Positions 62,015 to 64,000 of a DNA stretch of 64,000 nucleotides are shown here, piece by piece. This DNA is from Sipunculus nudus (taxonomy: Eukaryota > Annelida > Sipuncula > Golfingiida > Sipunculidae): the NCBI GenBank assembly GCA_026874595.1, contig CM049310.1, forward strand, positions 250,001 through 314,000. The letters are read 5' to 3'. Each line of letters starts with the position of its first letter. The stretch's first letter is position 1. A program made the translations under genes and the position numbers. The notes below the pieces were generated by a model that searched no databases, was not told where the DNA came from, and saw nothing but the letters and a program-made list of their open reading frames with translations.

Positions 62015-62338
62015 TTTAGACGAGAGGCGTGCCTAGTCTGCCGTTCTACTGGTCCGAAATAGGGCATTTCAGGAAAATTAGACTAGACTGGAGGCTGTAT
62101 ACTTTGCAGTTGACCATATTCTATACAAATGTACCCAACAGAGAAAATACAATATATTCGGATGGAACAGACAGGAAGGTTTATATATGAATGAGCAAAT
62201 ATATGGGAAATGCATGGTGGGCCATAAATCTATTGGGACAGAACGAACGTTTGGGTTTCTTATTAGTACTAAAATAATCATACATTTTTACATGCATTTC
62301 AGAATATAACTGACGGGGACAAAAAATAGTGTTCCTAC

Positions 62339-62419
62339 CTGGAAGAAGATACAGGTACAGGCAATCAGTCGGCTGGTTGCCAACAGCAAGGTTTGAGCAG
62401 AACTGACGAGGCTGCCCCA
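62339..62419. repeat. 81-bp direct repeat, right copy
   Basis: Partner of 59763-59843. The two copies bracket about 2.5 kb of DNA that fits neither the array nor the retroelement coding region. Confidence 0.9.
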
Positions 62420-62649
62420 AGACATCGTGGTCATTACGGGCTGTCATGCCTCGTTGCCCAAACACCGAAAACCGGTCCTGACAAAACTATATTCTTACAA
62501 CAGGTTTTGCCGGCCACGCAGGCCATGCCATGCCATGCCAGGGCAACAGGTGGTTGACCCTTGACCTAAAGGAACCTGTCTTGTCGGTCACTTTGGAATG
62601 AAAGACAAAATGAAAAAAAAAACATGGGGCTATATTACCCCGTGTTACA
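62339..62649 (-). mobile_element. 3' LTR, upstream part (U3 and start of R)
   Basis: Starts TGTAACACG right after the polypurine tract. It includes a T-run, three CATGG pentamers near 62525-62540, and ends in an 81-bp segment that recurs at 59763. Beyond 62339 the sequence turns into unrecognised DNA instead of the expected LTR end. Confidence 0.65.
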
Positions 62650-62659
62650 CCCTCCCCCC
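62650..62659 (-). promoter_or_regulatory. Polypurine tract
   Basis: GGGGGGAGGG on the minus strand directly before the LTR start TGTAACACG. In LTR elements this primes plus-strand DNA synthesis. Position and composition fit well. Confidence 0.8.
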
Positions 62660-62734
62660 GTTCGAAGAAGTTGTCGACCCGACAACGGAAAATATGTGAA
62701 GAAATCATGGCTTCACTAAGGAAGTTATATCTAA

Positions 62735-64000
62735 TTAATGTTGGACATAATCTCCAGACCGTAACCAGGTTGGAGGCCGTCTTATTCGGTCTGATCGCCT
62801 GGGCCTGGGGCGATCATCCCCCAATTGGGAATTATCTGTAGTAACATGTGGTAAGTTTGCATTAGTTTCCTCACTCAATTCTTGATTTTCAACTAGATCT
62901 GTTAGAGATTCATAAACTTCAGGGATTGGTATGGCACTGTCATCAGTTTCTGTTATTCTTACAGGTGATGCATCCCGAACTGGAAAATCGGGACTGAATG
63001 GTCCTTCACCTTCGGGACTGGAAGTGGAAAGTGCAATTTCCGAACTAGGAGTGGAAAGTGGGAGCTTTTCTTCCTGATCTACGTGGATCAAAGGAATATT
63101 AACAGGAACTGACAATGGAGTGAAGACATAATCATCAGCATCCTCATCCGGACTTTCAATATCACTGGAGGATTCTACATCAACTATTTTGTGATCAGGT
63201 TTTTGCTTTTGGGTACATTTTGATGCATTAGAGTCAGTAACTGGGGGATTAAGGGGGAGATTGTTAATACAGAGAAGTAGATTACGATGAAGCGTGCGTA
63301 TGCCACCCGTTGTTCCTTCCCTCTGCACCCTATAAACTGGAATATCCCCGTTTGGTTGTCCTACAACAGTGTATATAGGAGTTTCCCACACATCAGCGAG
63401 TTTTTGTTTACCAGTTACATGGAGGTTACGGACTAAGACTTTGTCTCCCACTTGAAGGGACGTGCCTTTAATCTTACGATCATAGCGCATTTTATGGCGT
63501 TGCTGGGCCAAAGAAGAGTTGTTCTGTGCCATTTTATAAGCATCTGATAGAGTATCCGCTAAGGACTGCACATATTTTGAGTAATCTGTGGCTGCTTGCT
63601 TATCCTCTTGATCTAAACCCAGAATTATGTCTATTGGCAGTTTGGGATGGCGACCATACATGAGAAAGAAGGGGGAGAACCCGGTTGTCTCATGTTGTGT
63701 GCAATTATAAGCATGGGTCAGAGCATTTAGGTGTATTTTCCAATTGGATTTACCTTCTGGCTCTAAGCAGCCGAGCATATTCAGGAGAGTGCGGTTAAAA
63801 CGCTCGCACTGACCATTCCCCATTGGATGATAAGGGGTAGTTCGACACTTGGAAATTCCAGCTAAACTACATAGTTCCTTGATCAGTTTGCTCTCGAAAT
63901 TTCTGCCTTGATCAGATAATATTCTCTGGGGAAAACCATAGTGGCATATAAATTGATCAAATAATAATTGGGCTGTCGGTTTGGCCTGTTGAGTTTTACA
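62735..64000 (-). CDS. pol: Ty3/gypsy pol fragment: integrase core and C-terminal region
   Basis: 421 codons plus a TAA stop, open to the window edge, so the start is missing. Integrase joins element cDNA to host DNA. Residues 1-130 are the rve core: SDQGRNF with catalytic Asp at about residue 30 and NGQCERFNR with catalytic Glu at about 66, a D-35-E spacing, with TTPYHP between them and a GFSPFFLMYGR motif typical of gypsy integrases. Residues 180-249 resemble the GPY/F module (VGDKVLVRN, KLADVWE, IPVYRV). Residues 250-400 are acidic, Ser/Pro-rich and low in complexity. The end is basic (RPRRSDRIRRPP), perhaps for nuclear or chromatin binding. I see no frameshift or stop in this part, which suggests a young element. 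No env frame follows. The first catalytic Asp and zinc-binding HHCC domain lie outside. Confidence 0.93.
   Translation of the reverse strand, partial: CKTQQAKPTAQLLFDQFICHYGFPQRILSDQGRNFESKLIKELCSLAGISKCRTTPYHPMGNGQCERFNRTLLNMLGCLEPEGKSNWKIHLNALTHAYNCTQHETTGFSPFFLMYGRHPKLPIDIILGLDQEDKQAATDYSKYVQSLADTLSDAYKMAQNNSSLAQQRHKMRYDRKIKGTSLQVGDKVLVRNLHVTGKQKLADVWETPIYTVVGQPNGDIPVYRVQREGTTGGIRTLHRNLLLCINNLPLNPPVTDSNASKCTQKQKPDHKIVDVESSSDIESPDEDADDYVFTPLSVPVNIPLIHVDQEEKLPLSTPSSEIALSTSSPEGEGPFSPDFPVRDASPVRITETDDSAIPIPEVYESLTDLVENQELSEETNANLPHVTTDNSQLGDDRPRPRRSDRIRRPPTWLRSGDYVQH

Larger units (their letters stand above)
59844..62338. other. AT-rich DNA inside the split LTR, no gene recognised
   Basis: About 2.5 kb with only short open frames on either strand and no RNA gene that I can recognise. 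It holds a 20-bp tandem pair (60691-60730), a 16-base G run (61999-62014), and three GGTGGC-type motifs (61259, 61313, 61761). It may be a nested, non-coding insertion or host sequence. Confidence 0.7.
59702..64000 (-). mobile_element. Ty3/gypsy LTR retrotransposon, partial, running out of the window
   Basis: In minus-strand order the window shows the end of pol (64000 to 62735), an 85-base gap, a polypurine tract, an LTR start with TGTAACACG, and an LTR end with GTGCCACA at 59702. The two LTR tips form an imperfect inverted repeat with TG...CA ends, as expected. Gag, protease, reverse transcriptase, RNase H, the first integrase Asp and the 5' LTR lie beyond 64000. The element abuts the tRNA array in the middle of a monomer, so it most likely inserted into the array. 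Confidence 0.82.

Noticed and set aside
62181-62708. Minus-strand frames of 67-94 codons left of the polypurine tract
   Set aside because: They lie in the LTR and adjoining non-coding DNA and have low-complexity or unfamiliar sequence.

Overview
This is a eukaryotic window, almost certainly nuclear DNA of a metazoan. The grounds are eukaryote-type tRNA genes with internal A and B boxes and T-run terminators, no encoded CCA, a Ty3/gypsy retrotransposon of the kind common in fish and aquatic invertebrates, and no other protein-coding gene. I cannot name the species.

Positions 1-59701 are one continuous head-to-tail array of about 27.4 monomers, mostly 2.22-2.24 kb, a tRNA macrosatellite. A full monomer holds one tRNA-Leu gene on the minus strand and one tRNA-Ile(GAT) gene on the plus strand. 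Their 5' ends face each other across about 1.54 kb, and their 3' ends converge across about 0.53 kb. The spacer is AT-rich, shows no credible protein gene, and is itself built from two old nested duplications (about 443 bp and 106 bp). I count 28 tRNA-Leu loci (one cut by the window edge) and 23 tRNA-Ile loci.

The array has distinct monomer classes. Class 1 (1 to about 24.8 kb) has intact tRNA-Leu(CAG) and intact tRNA-Ile(GAT), and includes a nearly perfect 6690-bp three-monomer higher-order repeat. Class 2 (mainly about 25 to 50.6 kb) carries tRNA copies that look decayed. Ten Leu copies have a changed anticodon (TAG), a broken D-stem and a lost G18. Twelve Ile copies have lost A14. Both changes hit box A. 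Class 3 is four short monomers of 1.92-1.93 kb in which the same 309-bp deletion removed tRNA-Ile. From 52.5 to 59.7 kb the monomers are recombinants, with intact Leu next to decayed or absent Ile.

At 59702 the array stops inside a monomer, at the outer end of an LTR. From there to 64000 lies a minus-strand Ty3/gypsy retrotransposon running out of the window: the integrase end of pol (62735-64000), a polypurine tract, and an LTR that appears split by about 2.5 kb of unrecognised DNA flanked by 81-bp direct repeats. The array may resume beyond the retroelement, outside this window.
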